From assembly GCA_934162925.1 (NCBI GenBank), contig CAKPJR010000021.1, positions 1 through 13,000 on the forward strand: a stretch of DNA of 13,000 bases, read 5' to 3'. Within the stretch, counting starts at the first letter, position 1; every line of letters starts with the position of its first letter. The notes under the pieces were generated by a model that was not told the DNA's origin, ran no database searches, and saw only the letters and a list, made by a program, of their open reading frames with translations. Source of the DNA: an uncultured Clostridia bacterium (lineage in GTDB: Bacteria; Bacillota; Clostridia; TANB77; CAG-508). Positions 1 to 7,450 of the stretch are shown here, piece after piece. The position numbers were made by a program, and so were the translations under genes.

Positions 1-97
1 TTGTATTTCCCGATATTTCACCTTTTTGATTGGAAAATAAAAATACTGTTACCATCCATAAAATTATTAGTATTATTAAAATTATTTTTGTTTTCAT
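1..97 (-). CDS. VanZ-like membrane protein, N-terminal part (cut by window edge)
   Basis: Only the first 32 codons are present; the gene runs off the left edge. It begins with ATG at 97, preceded by AAGGAAAA (101-108) and only 11 bases after the stop of the upstream dehydratase gene, so the two are probably co-transcribed. The translation starts MKTKIILIILIILWMV, a hydrophobic first membrane helix, and continues VTVFLFSNQKGEISGNT. The pattern of an N-terminal helix followed by FLFS-x-Q-x-G-E-x-S is what VanZ-family proteins show at the end of their first helix. VanZ proteins are small multi-pass membrane proteins; the founding member gives low-level teicoplanin resistance, but most homologues have no known function. 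The assignment rests on this short motif, so a different membrane protein is possible. Confidence 0.6.
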   Translation of the reverse strand, partial: MKTKIILIILIILWMVTVFLFSNQKGEISGNT

Positions 98-108
98 TTG
101 TTTTCCTT

Positions 109-2070
109 CTAATTTGCATTTTCTGCTAATGACAATTCTTTAGTATTTGCTAACGGTTTTACAATATTTTTCATTGTAGCAGTTTTCGTTTCTTCTTCTT
201 TTAATCTATTGACTATTTCTGGTTCTCTATATGTAGGTACGATTTCTTTTATTTTCTCCATAAATTTATTCATTTCGATATTTTCATTTAATACTATTTC
301 TTTTAATTCTGCAATTTTTTCTTCTATAAATTCATATTTTACATCATTTAGCTTTCCAATAAATATTTTGTTATGGGCTGTTTGTTTTAATCCTTCTTCT
401 GCCATTAGTACTTCTTCATATAGTTTTTCTCCTGGTCTTAACCCTGTTATTTTTATTGGTATATCTACATTTGGTTCTAGTCCAGATAATTTTATAAGTG
501 AAACTGCTAAGTCATAAATCTTTACCGGCTCTCCCATATCTAAAACAAATATTTCTCCACCTTCTGCATAGCTCATTGCTTGTAATACTAGTTCTACTGC
601 TTCTGGTATTGTCATAAAAAATCTGGTAATTTCTTTATGTGTTACTGTAATTGGTCCACCTGCTGCTATTTGCTTTTTAAATAATGGAACTACAGAACCA
701 TTACTTCCTAAAACATTTCCAAAACGAACTGCTGCAAATTTAGTTTTGCTAACACTGTTCATTGCTTGTATTATCATTTCACACATTCTTTTACTTGCGC
801 CCATTACATTTGTAGGGTTAACCGCTTTGTCTGTAGAAATTAATATGAATCTTTTTACATTGTGCTTGTCCGCACATTTTGCAACATTGTATGTTCCTAT
901 AACATTGTTTTTAATTGCTTCTAGTGGGTTTATTTGCATTAGAGGTACGTGTTTATGTGCTGCTGCATGGAACACTAAATATGGATTGTAATCTTTAAAT
1001 ACCTTTTCTAGTTTATTTGTATCTCGTACACTTCCAACTATTGGAATTATATCTATTTTTTCATCATAATGCTTATATCTTAATTCCATTTCTATATTGT
1101 ATAAATTATTTTCGTATATATCTAATATTACTAATTTTTTAGGATTATATTTTACAATTTGTCTACAAAGCTCAGAGCCTATTGAGCCTCCTCCACCTGT
1201 TACTAGAATGCATTTATTTTCTATTAACTCACCTATATTTTGGTTATCTAAAACAATTGGTTCTCTTCCTAAAATATCATCTATCTCCACATCTCTTAAG
1301 TTTTGCATTATGCTTTTTCCTTTTATTATGTCTGTAGTGCTTGGAAGAATTCTTACTTTTGCATTAGTTCCTTGGCACAATGTAATTATTTCCTTTTTGT
1401 CTTGATTACCTATATTTGCAATCGAGAAAAATATTGTATCTACATTGTTTTTTCTACATATTTCTTGTATGTTATATCTATTTCCTAAAATTTTAACTCC
1501 AGAAATTATATAATTGATTTTATTTGGATTGTCATCTATTATACCAACAATATTGTATGTATGATTCATTTTTGCTTTTATTGTTTTTATTATGTCTCTT
1601 GCTGCTTCTCCCGCCCCGATTATTAATAGATTTTTTTTGTTTTGAGTCTGTTCTTGATTTTTATGGTCTATATTCAAAATAAGTCTTATTATTACTCTAT
1701 ATGAAATTGTTGAAACGATAATTATTATCATAGAAAGTATAGTTTGTTTATATCCAAGAATAGGCATATTGAACATAAACCCTAATAATATTATAGATGA
1801 AGCTGACAAGACACTTGCCAATGCATAGATTAAATAATCTTTTCCATTTTCATATCTTGTTATTTTTTTATAAGTTTCAAAAAGATTAAAATATATTTGA
1901 TATACAATTATAGATATAAAAATTGTATTTCTAACTAATTCAAGATTTTTTTCTTTTAAAAAATCTATAGTATTATTTACTAAAAAAGATGTCACTATAG
2001 ATGCACATGAAATTATTAATATATCTATTAAAAATAGAACTGCATTTCTGTATTTTCTAATTTTATTCAA
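109..2070 (-). CDS. Membrane-bound CapD/FlaA1-type nucleotide-sugar 4,6-dehydratase (polysaccharide biosynthesis protein)
   Basis: Family members convert UDP-GlcNAc to a UDP-4-keto-6-deoxy sugar, the first step toward modified sugars for capsule, wall polysaccharide or glycoprotein. The 653-residue protein has four predicted membrane helices in about residues 11-132. A first Rossmann domain (LLIIGAGEAARDI, about 148-160) is followed by a C-terminal SDR domain with TGGGGSIGSE at about 291-300. The catalytic segment STDKAVNPTNVMGASK (about 412-427) has MxxxK instead of the classical YxxxK, as known for WbpM/PglF-type enzymes. Length and order fit full-length members. I chose a TTG start at 2070 because GGGGGAG (2077-2083) lies 6 bases upstream; earlier in-frame starts at 2085 and 2100 lack a binding site. 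It has its own promoter and is followed closely by a VanZ-like gene. Family is certain; the exact product sugar is not. Confidence 0.9.
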   Translation of the reverse strand: MNKIRKYRNAVLFLIDILIISCASIVTSFLVNNTIDFLKEKNLELVRNTIFISIIVYQIYFNLFETYKKITRYENGKDYLIYALASVLSASSIILLGFMFNMPILGYKQTILSMIIIIVSTISYRVIIRLILNIDHKNQEQTQNKKNLLIIGAGEAARDIIKTIKAKMNHTYNIVGIIDDNPNKINYIISGVKILGNRYNIQEICRKNNVDTIFFSIANIGNQDKKEIITLCQGTNAKVRILPSTTDIIKGKSIMQNLRDVEIDDILGREPIVLDNQNIGELIENKCILVTGGGGSIGSELCRQIVKYNPKKLVILDIYENNLYNIEMELRYKHYDEKIDIIPIVGSVRDTNKLEKVFKDYNPYLVFHAAAHKHVPLMQINPLEAIKNNVIGTYNVAKCADKHNVKRFILISTDKAVNPTNVMGASKRMCEMIIQAMNSVSKTKFAAVRFGNVLGSNGSVVPLFKKQIAAGGPITVTHKEITRFFMTIPEAVELVLQAMSYAEGGEIFVLDMGEPVKIYDLAVSLIKLSGLEPNVDIPIKITGLRPGEKLYEEVLMAEEGLKQTAHNKIFIGKLNDVKYEFIEEKIAELKEIVLNENIEMNKFMEKIKEIVPTYREPEIVNRLKEEETKTATMKNIVKPLANTKELSLAENAN

Positions 2071-2076
2071 TTGTAT

Positions 2077-2083
2077 CTCCCCC
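2077..2083 (-). promoter_or_regulatory. Ribosome binding site that sets a TTG start for the dehydratase gene
   Basis: GGGGGAG sits 6 bases before TTG at 2070. It overlaps the in-frame ATG at 2085-2083, which therefore cannot use it and has no other purine-rich element upstream. This argues for TTG as the true start. Confidence 0.65.
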
Positions 2084-2124
2084 ATATAATAAAGTATCAA
2101 AAATGTACTTTAATTACAATAAAT

Positions 2125-2153
2125 ATTTTACGACAAAGTTATTATTTAATCAA
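2125..2153 (-). promoter_or_regulatory. Sigma-A type promoter for the dehydratase/VanZ-like unit
   Basis: A -35 box TTGATT (2148-2153) and a -10 box TAAAAT (2125-2130) are separated by 17 bases. The pair lies in the gap just after the terminator of the LCP gene and about 55 bases before the TTG start, which is where a new transcription unit would need a promoter. It is a sequence match only; A+T-rich DNA gives some chance matches. Confidence 0.6.
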
Positions 2154-2206
2154 GCTTTTTTTATGTTATTTTTAAATTATCTGTTGTGTTTTTTAGATGC
2201 ATTCTC

Positions 2207-2247
2207 AAAGCAAAAAGGATGCTAAATTCTAGCATCCTTTTTGCTTT
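2207..2247 (-). terminator. Strong intrinsic terminator after the LCP gene (near-symmetric, potentially bidirectional)
   Basis: Two perfect 18-base arms (2207-2224 and 2230-2247) flank a 5-base loop. The GC-richer core GGATGCTA/TAGCATCC is followed on the minus strand by TTTTTGCTTT, giving a U-rich tail; because the outer arms are A5/T5 tracts, the structure reads as a terminator on either strand. It overlaps the last two bases of the LCP stop codon (2246-2248) and separates that unit from the next promoter. Confidence 0.85.
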
Positions 2248-3202
2248 ATCTATATCCTGTTTTGTTTATAATCTTCTCGCTTATTTCTTTTACTTCTTTA
2301 GAGACTTCATAATCACTTTCGCCAAATAAATCTTCATGTAGTTTTTTTACATTTTGTTCCAATGTTACTGGTACTGCATACCATCTATCTGTTGTTATTC
2401 CTCTTACTTCATATGGCCAACCTATACTTGAAACCACATTGTAATCTTTTATTTTTGGTATCATTTTTACAATTTCATTTTGTGTTATATTTGTAGAAAC
2501 CTTCGGTAATAGTTCATTTACTAAACTATTTAATTTAGCTACATCCATTTTTTTAGCTTTTTCAAATACTTTTTCTAATACATTTCTCATTCTTTCTGTT
2601 CTTGCATAATCGCTGTCTATTTTTCTTATTCTTCCATATGCTAAAGCCTGTGCTCCTGTTAAGTTATATGTACCGCCAGTTGTTAAACCTGGTATGTTTT
2701 TTGCTTCTGCATCTGTTACTGTTATTTGTATTCCTCCTATTGCATCTACTATACTTGTAACTGAGTCAAAGTTTATTGTTACATATTCTGTTATATCTAA
2801 ATCCAAATTTTTGTTTATTGAGCTTATTGCAAGTGGAGCTTTATTGTATGCATATGCATGTGTTATTTTATCTAAACCGTATCCATCTATTTGCAAATAA
2901 GTGTCTCTATAAACAGAAACAAATTTTACATCTTTTGTGTTGTTATTTATACTTACTATTATTATGCAATCACTTCTGCTGTTTGAAAAAGTATTGTCTC
3001 GTGCATCCAATCCTAATATAGCTATATTTCTATATTCGGATAAATATTCTTCAACTCCCTCATTTATCTCTATTTGATCTCTTGTTACATCTTCATAGTT
3101 AATCTTGTTTAGCAAGCTTTTACCGTATATTAATGCTGCTATGACTAATGTTAATATTATTAGTAGTAAAACTATTCCTACAATTTTTAAAACTTTTTTC
3201 AT
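2246..3202 (-). CDS. LCP (LytR-CpsA-Psr) family cell-envelope polymer ligase
   Basis: LCP proteins transfer undecaprenyl-phosphate-linked polymers such as teichoic acid or capsule onto peptidoglycan on the outer face of the membrane. The 318-residue protein has one N-terminal membrane helix (about residues 5-27) and then an extracellular LCP domain. Visible landmarks are LGLDARD (about 64-69), RSDCIIIVS (76-84), VSVYRDTYL (95-103) and LTGAQALAYGRIRK (181-194), followed by DSDYARTERMR (196-206). The conserved Asp and Arg residues that bind the pyrophosphate and metal are present. ATG at 3202 follows AAGGAG with 8 bases spacing. It lies 65 bases after pyruvate kinase with no clear promoter or terminator in between, so it may be read through from pyk. 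A strong terminator follows. The polymer it attaches is unknown. Confidence 0.93.
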   Translation of the reverse strand: MKKVLKIVGIVLLLIILTLVIAALIYGKSLLNKINYEDVTRDQIEINEGVEEYLSEYRNIAILGLDARDNTFSNSRSDCIIIVSINNNTKDVKFVSVYRDTYLQIDGYGLDKITHAYAYNKAPLAISSINKNLDLDITEYVTINFDSVTSIVDAIGGIQITVTDAEAKNIPGLTTGGTYNLTGAQALAYGRIRKIDSDYARTERMRNVLEKVFEKAKKMDVAKLNSLVNELLPKVSTNITQNEIVKMIPKIKDYNVVSSIGWPYEVRGITTDRWYAVPVTLEQNVKKLHEDLFGESDYEVSKEVKEISEKIINKTGYR

Positions 3203-3267
3203 TATTTTGTCTCCTTTTTAGTACCTCTTTTTTTATATGTGCTACTTAATCCACTTTGTTATTTAGC

Positions 3268-4710
3268 CTATATTATTACAATTCCTCCCATTACAGTATT
3301 TGTATCTGCTTCCGTATCAGATAAATCTGTAACTACTTTTGCTCCTCCTGCTATTACTACCCTGTCACCTTTTTGTAAAAATCCTTCTTTTTTTAGAGTA
3401 TCTATTCCTAGATAAACCAATTTATCTATACTTTCTTGATGTGGGAATAACTTAGGTATTATATTCCAAGCTGTTCCCAGTTGTCTATATGTTGTTTCAT
3501 TTTCTGTAATTGCAAATATTGGGCATTCTGGTCCAAAGCTAGATAACATTCTTGACGTATCTCCTGTATTTGTATATGCAATTATTGCTTTTGGTTCTAT
3601 ATTTGATGCTAATGTGCAAACAGAATAATTCATATTAAACTTATAGTCTAATTTTTCCAAATCATATTCTCTATTTTTAAACCTTTTCCAGTATTTTAAT
3701 GATTTCTCTATTGTTTTTGCTACTCTATCCATGGTTTTTACGCATTCTATTGGATAGTTTCCTGTTGCTGTCTCTCCTGATAGCATTATTGCACTACTTC
3801 CATCATATATTGCATTTGCTATATCACTTACTTCTGCTCTAGTTGGCTTTGAATTTGTTATCATACTTTCTAGCATTTGTGTTGCAGTTATTACTGGTTT
3901 CCCTTGCTTATATGTTTTTTTAATAAATTGTTTTTGATATATAGGAACTTCTTCCATAGGTATCTCTACCCCTAAGTCTCCTCTTGCCACCATTATTCCG
4001 TCTGATACTTCTAGTATTCTATCAAAATTGTTTATTCCTTCTCTATTTTCAATTTTTGAAATAACCTTTATATGTTCTCCATTATTTTGCTTTAAAACTT
4101 CTTTTATTGCAAGTACATCTTCTGGTTTTCTTACAAATGATGCTGCAATGTAGTCAAATCCTGCTGTTATGCCATATTTTATATCTGCTATATCTTTCTC
4201 TGTTATACTTGGCAAGTTTAAAATTAAATCTGGAACATTAATACTTTTTCTGTTTGTTAAATATCCGCCTTGAATGACTTCACAAATTATATCTTTATCT
4301 ACTATTTCTTTTACTTTTAATTCTATTGTTCCGTCATTTATAAGTATTATTTTGCCTATGTCTACATCTTTATATAGTTCTTTATATGTTATAGATACTT
4401 TTGTTTCGTCTCCTAACTCTTCTGAGTTTAGTAATGTAAAAGTAGCTCCTTTTTCTAATAAAACTTTTTTATCATCTTTAAATTTACCTATTCTTATTTC
4501 TGGTCCTTGTGTATCTAATAGTAAAGGAATTGGTAATCCTAGTTCTCCTCTAATCCATTTAAACACATTTATTCTTTCTTCTTGATCTTGATAATTTCCA
4601 TGTGAAAAGTTTATTCTTCCAACATTCATCCCTGCATGCATTAATTGTTTTAATACTTCTGGATCATCTGTTGCTGGTCCTAAAGTACACACTATTTTTG
4701 TTTTTCTCAT
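3268..4710 (-). CDS. pyk: Pyruvate kinase
   Basis: It catalyses phosphoenolpyruvate + ADP to pyruvate + ATP, the last step of glycolysis, in the cytoplasm. From ATG at 4710 the protein has 480 residues, the size of a classical enzyme without the extra C-terminal PEP-utiliser-like domain of Bacillus. Motifs are RINFSHG (32-38), DTQGPEIRIG (66-75), ISKIENREG with catalytic Lys219 and metal ligand Glu221, MVARGDLG (240-247) with Asp245, and TATQMLESM (275-283). The start is fixed by MRKTKIVCTLGP and by AAAGGAA upstream; the reading frame stays open 20 codons further, but that stretch lies in an inverted repeat and is not protein-like. It follows the glycogen phosphorylase gene by 66 bases, joining glycogen breakdown to lower glycolysis. 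Gln68 and Ile74 differ from the usual K+-dependent signature. Confidence 0.97.
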   Translation of the reverse strand: MRKTKIVCTLGPATDDPEVLKQLMHAGMNVGRINFSHGNYQDQEERINVFKWIRGELGLPIPLLLDTQGPEIRIGKFKDDKKVLLEKGATFTLLNSEELGDETKVSITYKELYKDVDIGKIILINDGTIELKVKEIVDKDIICEVIQGGYLTNRKSINVPDLILNLPSITEKDIADIKYGITAGFDYIAASFVRKPEDVLAIKEVLKQNNGEHIKVISKIENREGINNFDRILEVSDGIMVARGDLGVEIPMEEVPIYQKQFIKKTYKQGKPVITATQMLESMITNSKPTRAEVSDIANAIYDGSSAIMLSGETATGNYPIECVKTMDRVAKTIEKSLKYWKRFKNREYDLEKLDYKFNMNYSVCTLASNIEPKAIIAYTNTGDTSRMLSSFGPECPIFAITENETTYRQLGTAWNIIPKLFPHQESIDKLVYLGIDTLKKEGFLQKGDRVVIAGGAKVVTDLSDTEADTNTVMGGIVII

Positions 4711-4736
4711 AATAAATTCCTTTCTTATAATTGTAA

Positions 4737-4772
4737 TTTTGCAGTGGAATGTGTGAGATTCACACTGCAAAA
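4737..4772 (-). repeat. Inverted repeat between glycogen phosphorylase and pyruvate kinase genes
   Basis: Outer arms TTTTGCAGTG and CACTGCAAAA (4737-4746 and 4763-4772) are perfect complements. Inside lies an overlapping perfect dyad, GTGTGA-GAT-TCACAC (4751-4765), so two alternative hairpins are possible. It starts 4 bases after the phosphorylase stop and ends 26 bases before the pyk start. The downstream U-tract on the minus strand is poor, so it is a weak terminator candidate; an mRNA stabiliser, processing site or protein operator is equally possible. Confidence 0.6.
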
Positions 4773-4776
4773 AAAT

Positions 4777-6741
4777 TTATTCTGTTATCCACTTGACTAA
4801 ATTTAAATTAGCACTGTCTAATAACATTTTGTGTTTTGGCATTACTCTAAATGTATATCCGTAATTTCCTCCTGTTTTCAATTCTATTTTAGCCGTATAT
4901 GTGTATATTTTACTTTCATTATCACTTTTTACTAGTTCCATTGGTATTATGCTTATATTTTCTATTGTTCCATTATCTAATATTTTGCCATAATATACTT
5001 GTGCTTCTATGTTTTCTACATTTATGTTAGGAAGTTTAACCAAACAAGACACATCTATATTCTTTCCTGCATCCATTGATATATTATCTAAATTGTTATT
5101 TTGTTCTATAGCAATATCTTCCCAATTTGCATATAAGTCATTTTTTACTTTATTGTATTCTGTAACCAAATCTAAGTTTTTAAAATATTTATTAGTTAAG
5201 TTGCATAATGGCATATATAATTTATTTGTGTAGTCTACAAGCATTCTTGCTGTACTGTAATTTCCCCCTGTAGAAATAATAGAATTTTTCATTAATTTTA
5301 GCCATTCTTTTGATATTCCATTTTCTTTATTATAATATGCAGGTATTATTTTATTTTCTAATATATTATAAATACTTTCACTATCTGCTATATCTTGTTC
5401 TTCATATGAATAGTATTCTGCATTTGTTCCTATTGCCCATCCATTTTTTTGATTATATCCTTCTGCCCACCATCCATCTAGTATACTGAAGTTAACAACT
5501 CCATTTACAGAAGCTTTTTCACCACTAGTTCCAGAAGCTTCCATCGGTCTTCTCGGGTTATTAAGCCATACATCCACTCCAGAGATTAGGTGTCTTGAAA
5601 TTTCCATGTTGTATCCCTCAAGTAAGAATATCTTTCCTTTAAATTGAGGCATCATAGATATTTCATGTATTCTTTTTATTAAGTTTTGCCCTTCTATGTC
5701 TTTTGGATGCGCTTTTCCTGCAAATATTAATTGAACTGGTCTAGATTCATCATTTAATATTTGTGTGATTCTTTCTAAATCTTTAAATATTAATGTAGCT
5801 CTTTTATATGTTGCAAATCTTCTTGCAAATCCTATTGTTAATGCATTAGGATTTAATTTTGATGTTATCTCTCTTATTTGATCATAATGCATTCCGCTAT
5901 TTCTTAATCTATTTGTTATGTTTTCATTTACTAATTTAAATAATATTTCTTTTCTTAGTGTATGTTCTTTCCAAAGTTCTTCGTCTGGAATATTATTTAT
6001 CTTTTCCCAAGTCTCATTTAAGTATATTTTATCTTGCCAATATGGAGTTAAATATTTATTGTAAAGTTGTTTAAGAGTTGGTGCAAGCCATGTACATGTG
6101 TGTATTCCGTTTGTTACATATGTAATTGGCGATTCATTTGGTGCAATTTCTGGCCATACTTCTCCAAACAATTCTCTAGAAACTGCTCCATGAAGTTTAC
6201 TTACTCCATTTTTCTTTCCGGCTATTTTTAATGCTAAAATTCCCATATTAAATGTTGTTTTATTTTCTTCTTTAGGTTTCATTCCTAATTCCATAAATTC
6301 TTCTTTTGAAATTCCAAGAGGAACCCAAAAATCTTTAAAATATTTTTCCACTAATGTTGTTGGGAATATATCATTTCCTGCTGGGACTGGTGTATGTGTT
6401 GTAAATACTGTCTTTGCTGTTACTATATCTTTTGCAATGTTGAAAGATACCTTTTTTTCTTCCATTATGTCTTTTATTAGTTCTAGTACTAAGAAAGAAG
6501 AATGTCCTTCGTTCATATGATAAATAGTAGGATTAAGTCCTAATTCTTTTAATAATGTAACTCCACCTATTCCTAAAACAATTTCTTGTTTAATTCTCAT
6601 TTCTTGGTCTCCACCATATAGTCTTAGCGTTATATTTCTATATTTATCTTTATTTTCTTCTATATCTGAATCCAGTAGATATAAGCTTACTCTTCCAACT
6701 TGAATTTTCCATACTTTTAAATAAAGTCTTCCATCTGGCAT
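4777..6741 (-). CDS. Alpha-glucan phosphorylase, C-terminal fragment (downstream of the frameshift)
   Basis: This 654-residue reading frame carries most of the catalytic body. MRIKQEIVLGIGG is followed by YHMNEGHSSFL and VFTTHTPVPAGND, then VTNGIHTCTWLAP, and GFARRFATYKRA in the second Rossmann domain. The cofactor segment EASGTSGEKASVNG follows; its Lys codon at 5515-5517 is the expected pyridoxal-phosphate lysine. Next comes SILDGWWAEGYNQKNGWAIG. The first ATG in this frame, at 6741, has no binding site at proper distance: a GGAGAAG lies about 18 bases away. The homologous protein sequence continues upstream of it to about 6843, so 6741 is not a natural start. As a separate product it would lack the N-terminal domain and probably be inactive. 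Confidence 0.85.
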   Translation of the reverse strand: MPDGRLYLKVWKIQVGRVSLYLLDSDIEENKDKYRNITLRLYGGDQEMRIKQEIVLGIGGVTLLKELGLNPTIYHMNEGHSSFLVLELIKDIMEEKKVSFNIAKDIVTAKTVFTTHTPVPAGNDIFPTTLVEKYFKDFWVPLGISKEEFMELGMKPKEENKTTFNMGILALKIAGKKNGVSKLHGAVSRELFGEVWPEIAPNESPITYVTNGIHTCTWLAPTLKQLYNKYLTPYWQDKIYLNETWEKINNIPDEELWKEHTLRKEILFKLVNENITNRLRNSGMHYDQIREITSKLNPNALTIGFARRFATYKRATLIFKDLERITQILNDESRPVQLIFAGKAHPKDIEGQNLIKRIHEISMMPQFKGKIFLLEGYNMEISRHLISGVDVWLNNPRRPMEASGTSGEKASVNGVVNFSILDGWWAEGYNQKNGWAIGTNAEYYSYEEQDIADSESIYNILENKIIPAYYNKENGISKEWLKLMKNSIISTGGNYSTARMLVDYTNKLYMPLCNLTNKYFKNLDLVTEYNKVKNDLYANWEDIAIEQNNNLDNISMDAGKNIDVSCLVKLPNINVENIEAQVYYGKILDNGTIENISIIPMELVKSDNESKIYTYTAKIELKTGGNYGYTFRVMPKHKMLLDSANLNLVKWITE

Positions 6742-6742
6742 T

Positions 6743-7339
6743 TTAACTGATATTATTAAGTCTTCTCCTGTTTCTTTTTTTACAGGAATTATAGGTAAGT
6801 TTTCTAATTCTATATCGTGGTATTCTGATTCTTGTCCGTCCAGCCCTATTTATTTTTTGGTGGAAGTATCCGTTTTTATATAGTAATCCCACTGCAACAA
6901 GTGGTATTCCTAAATCACTTGCAGATTTTAAGTGATCTCCAGATAACATTCCAAGTCCACCAGAGTATATAGGTAAAATTTCATCTAATCCATATTCTGC
7001 TGAAAAATATGCTATTAAATCATTTTTATTTTCTGGGTAGTTTTTGTTAAACCATGTATTTTTGCTTTCCATATATGATTCAAAATTATTTGCATTTCTA
7101 TTATATTCCTTTACGAATTCATAATCTTCTGCAATATTTTCTAGTTTTTCTTGGTCTACCAACTTTAAAAATTTAACAGGGTTTTTACCACATTCTTCCC
7201 ATAAATCTATATCTATTTTTTTGAATAACTTCAAAAACTCTGTATTCCAAGACCACCACAAGTTATTTGCTATTTTAGATAGTTTGTCAATTTTTTTTGG
7301 TAATTGTGGATTTACCATTATCTTATTAAATATGTACAT
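6743..7339 (-). CDS. Alpha-glucan phosphorylase, N-terminal fragment (upstream of the frameshift)
   Basis: The 198-residue frame starts at ATG 7339 after a strong AAGGAGGT. The first 165 or so residues are good phosphorylase sequence: NLWWSWN at 27-33, AYFSAEYGLDEILPIYSGG at about 109-127, and GDHLKSASDLGIP followed by VGLLYKNGYFHQKIN. The remaining tail, which begins RAGRTRIRIPRYRIRK, is Arg-rich and unlike the family, the signature of reading out of frame before a stop at 6743. The correct continuation is in the neighbouring frame. Alone, this fragment would be a truncated N-terminal domain without the cofactor site. Confidence 0.85.
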   Translation of the reverse strand: MYIFNKIMVNPQLPKKIDKLSKIANNLWWSWNTEFLKLFKKIDIDLWEECGKNPVKFLKLVDQEKLENIAEDYEFVKEYNRNANNFESYMESKNTWFNKNYPENKNDLIAYFSAEYGLDEILPIYSGGLGMLSGDHLKSASDLGIPLVAVGLLYKNGYFHQKINRAGRTRIRIPRYRIRKLTYNSCKKRNRRRLNNIS

Positions 7340-7350
7340 TTATAATGTAC
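7334..7350 (-). repeat. Inverted repeat covering the start codon of the phosphorylase gene
   Basis: GTACATT-ATA-AATGTAC is a perfect 7-base dyad with a 3-base loop. In the mRNA its second arm contains the AUG at 7339, and its first arm overlaps the last bases of the AAGGAGGT binding site (7349-7356). A hairpin here could limit initiation, though the A+T-rich stem is weak. Confidence 0.5.
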
Positions 7351-7396
7351 CTCCTTCGTATTTTTCTAAAAATTTCTCTAGTATATAACAATAATA

Positions 7397-7425
7397 ATTA
7401 TCTATTAAAAAATCTTCTTTGTCAA
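7397..7425 (-). promoter_or_regulatory. Sigma-A type promoter for glgP (and probably pyk and LCP)
   Basis: A consensus -35 box TTGACA (7420-7425) is followed after exactly 17 bases by GATAAT (7397-7402). It lies in the 111-base gap between coaW and glgP and predicts a 5' leader of about 50 bases. This is the best-matching promoter in the window. No clear terminator for coaW was seen in the same gap. Confidence 0.7.
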
Positions 7426-7450
7426 TTGTTAATTAATTATTTTTTCTGAA

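Larger units (their letters stand above)
4777..7339 (-). pseudogene. glgP: Alpha-glucan (glycogen/maltodextrin) phosphorylase, GT35 family, whole locus with one-base frameshift
   Basis: The enzyme releases glucose-1-phosphate from alpha-1,4-glucans using pyridoxal phosphate. The locus is split into two frames, but removing one base near 6844-6849 gives a continuous protein of about 853 residues, the usual length of the bacterial alpha-glucan phosphorylase subfamily (TIGR02094 type). One option is deleting a G from the GGG at 6844-6846, which reads KIN-RLDG-QESEY across the junction. The N-terminal NLWWSWN is typical of this subfamily rather than of E. coli-type GlgP. ATG at 7339 follows AAGGAGGT, and a TTGACA promoter lies upstream. 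Pyruvate kinase follows. All motifs seen on both sides are intact, so this is either a recent mutation, a sequencing or assembly error, or, less likely, recoding. Confidence 0.85.

Noticed and set aside
3203..3267. Promoter for the LCP gene in the 65-base gap after pyk
   Set aside because: A TATAAA is present, but no acceptable -35 box lies 16-18 bases upstream, so I could not support a separate promoter.
4751..4765. CRP/FNR-like or Rex-like operator in the dyad before pyk
   Set aside because: The TGTGA...TCACA half-sites are separated by 3 bases instead of 6, and the Rex pattern TTGTGAAN4TTCACAA does not match; no regulator can be named.
4711..4770. A 20-residue N-terminal extension of pyruvate kinase
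   Set aside because: It would be encoded by the inverted repeat, and AAAGGAA sits correctly for ATG 4710, where the conserved MRKTKIVCTLGP begins.
6739..6741. Natural independent start of a second phosphorylase gene at 6741
   Set aside because: No binding site at a suitable distance, and family-conserved sequence continues upstream of this ATG in the same frame to the frameshift point.
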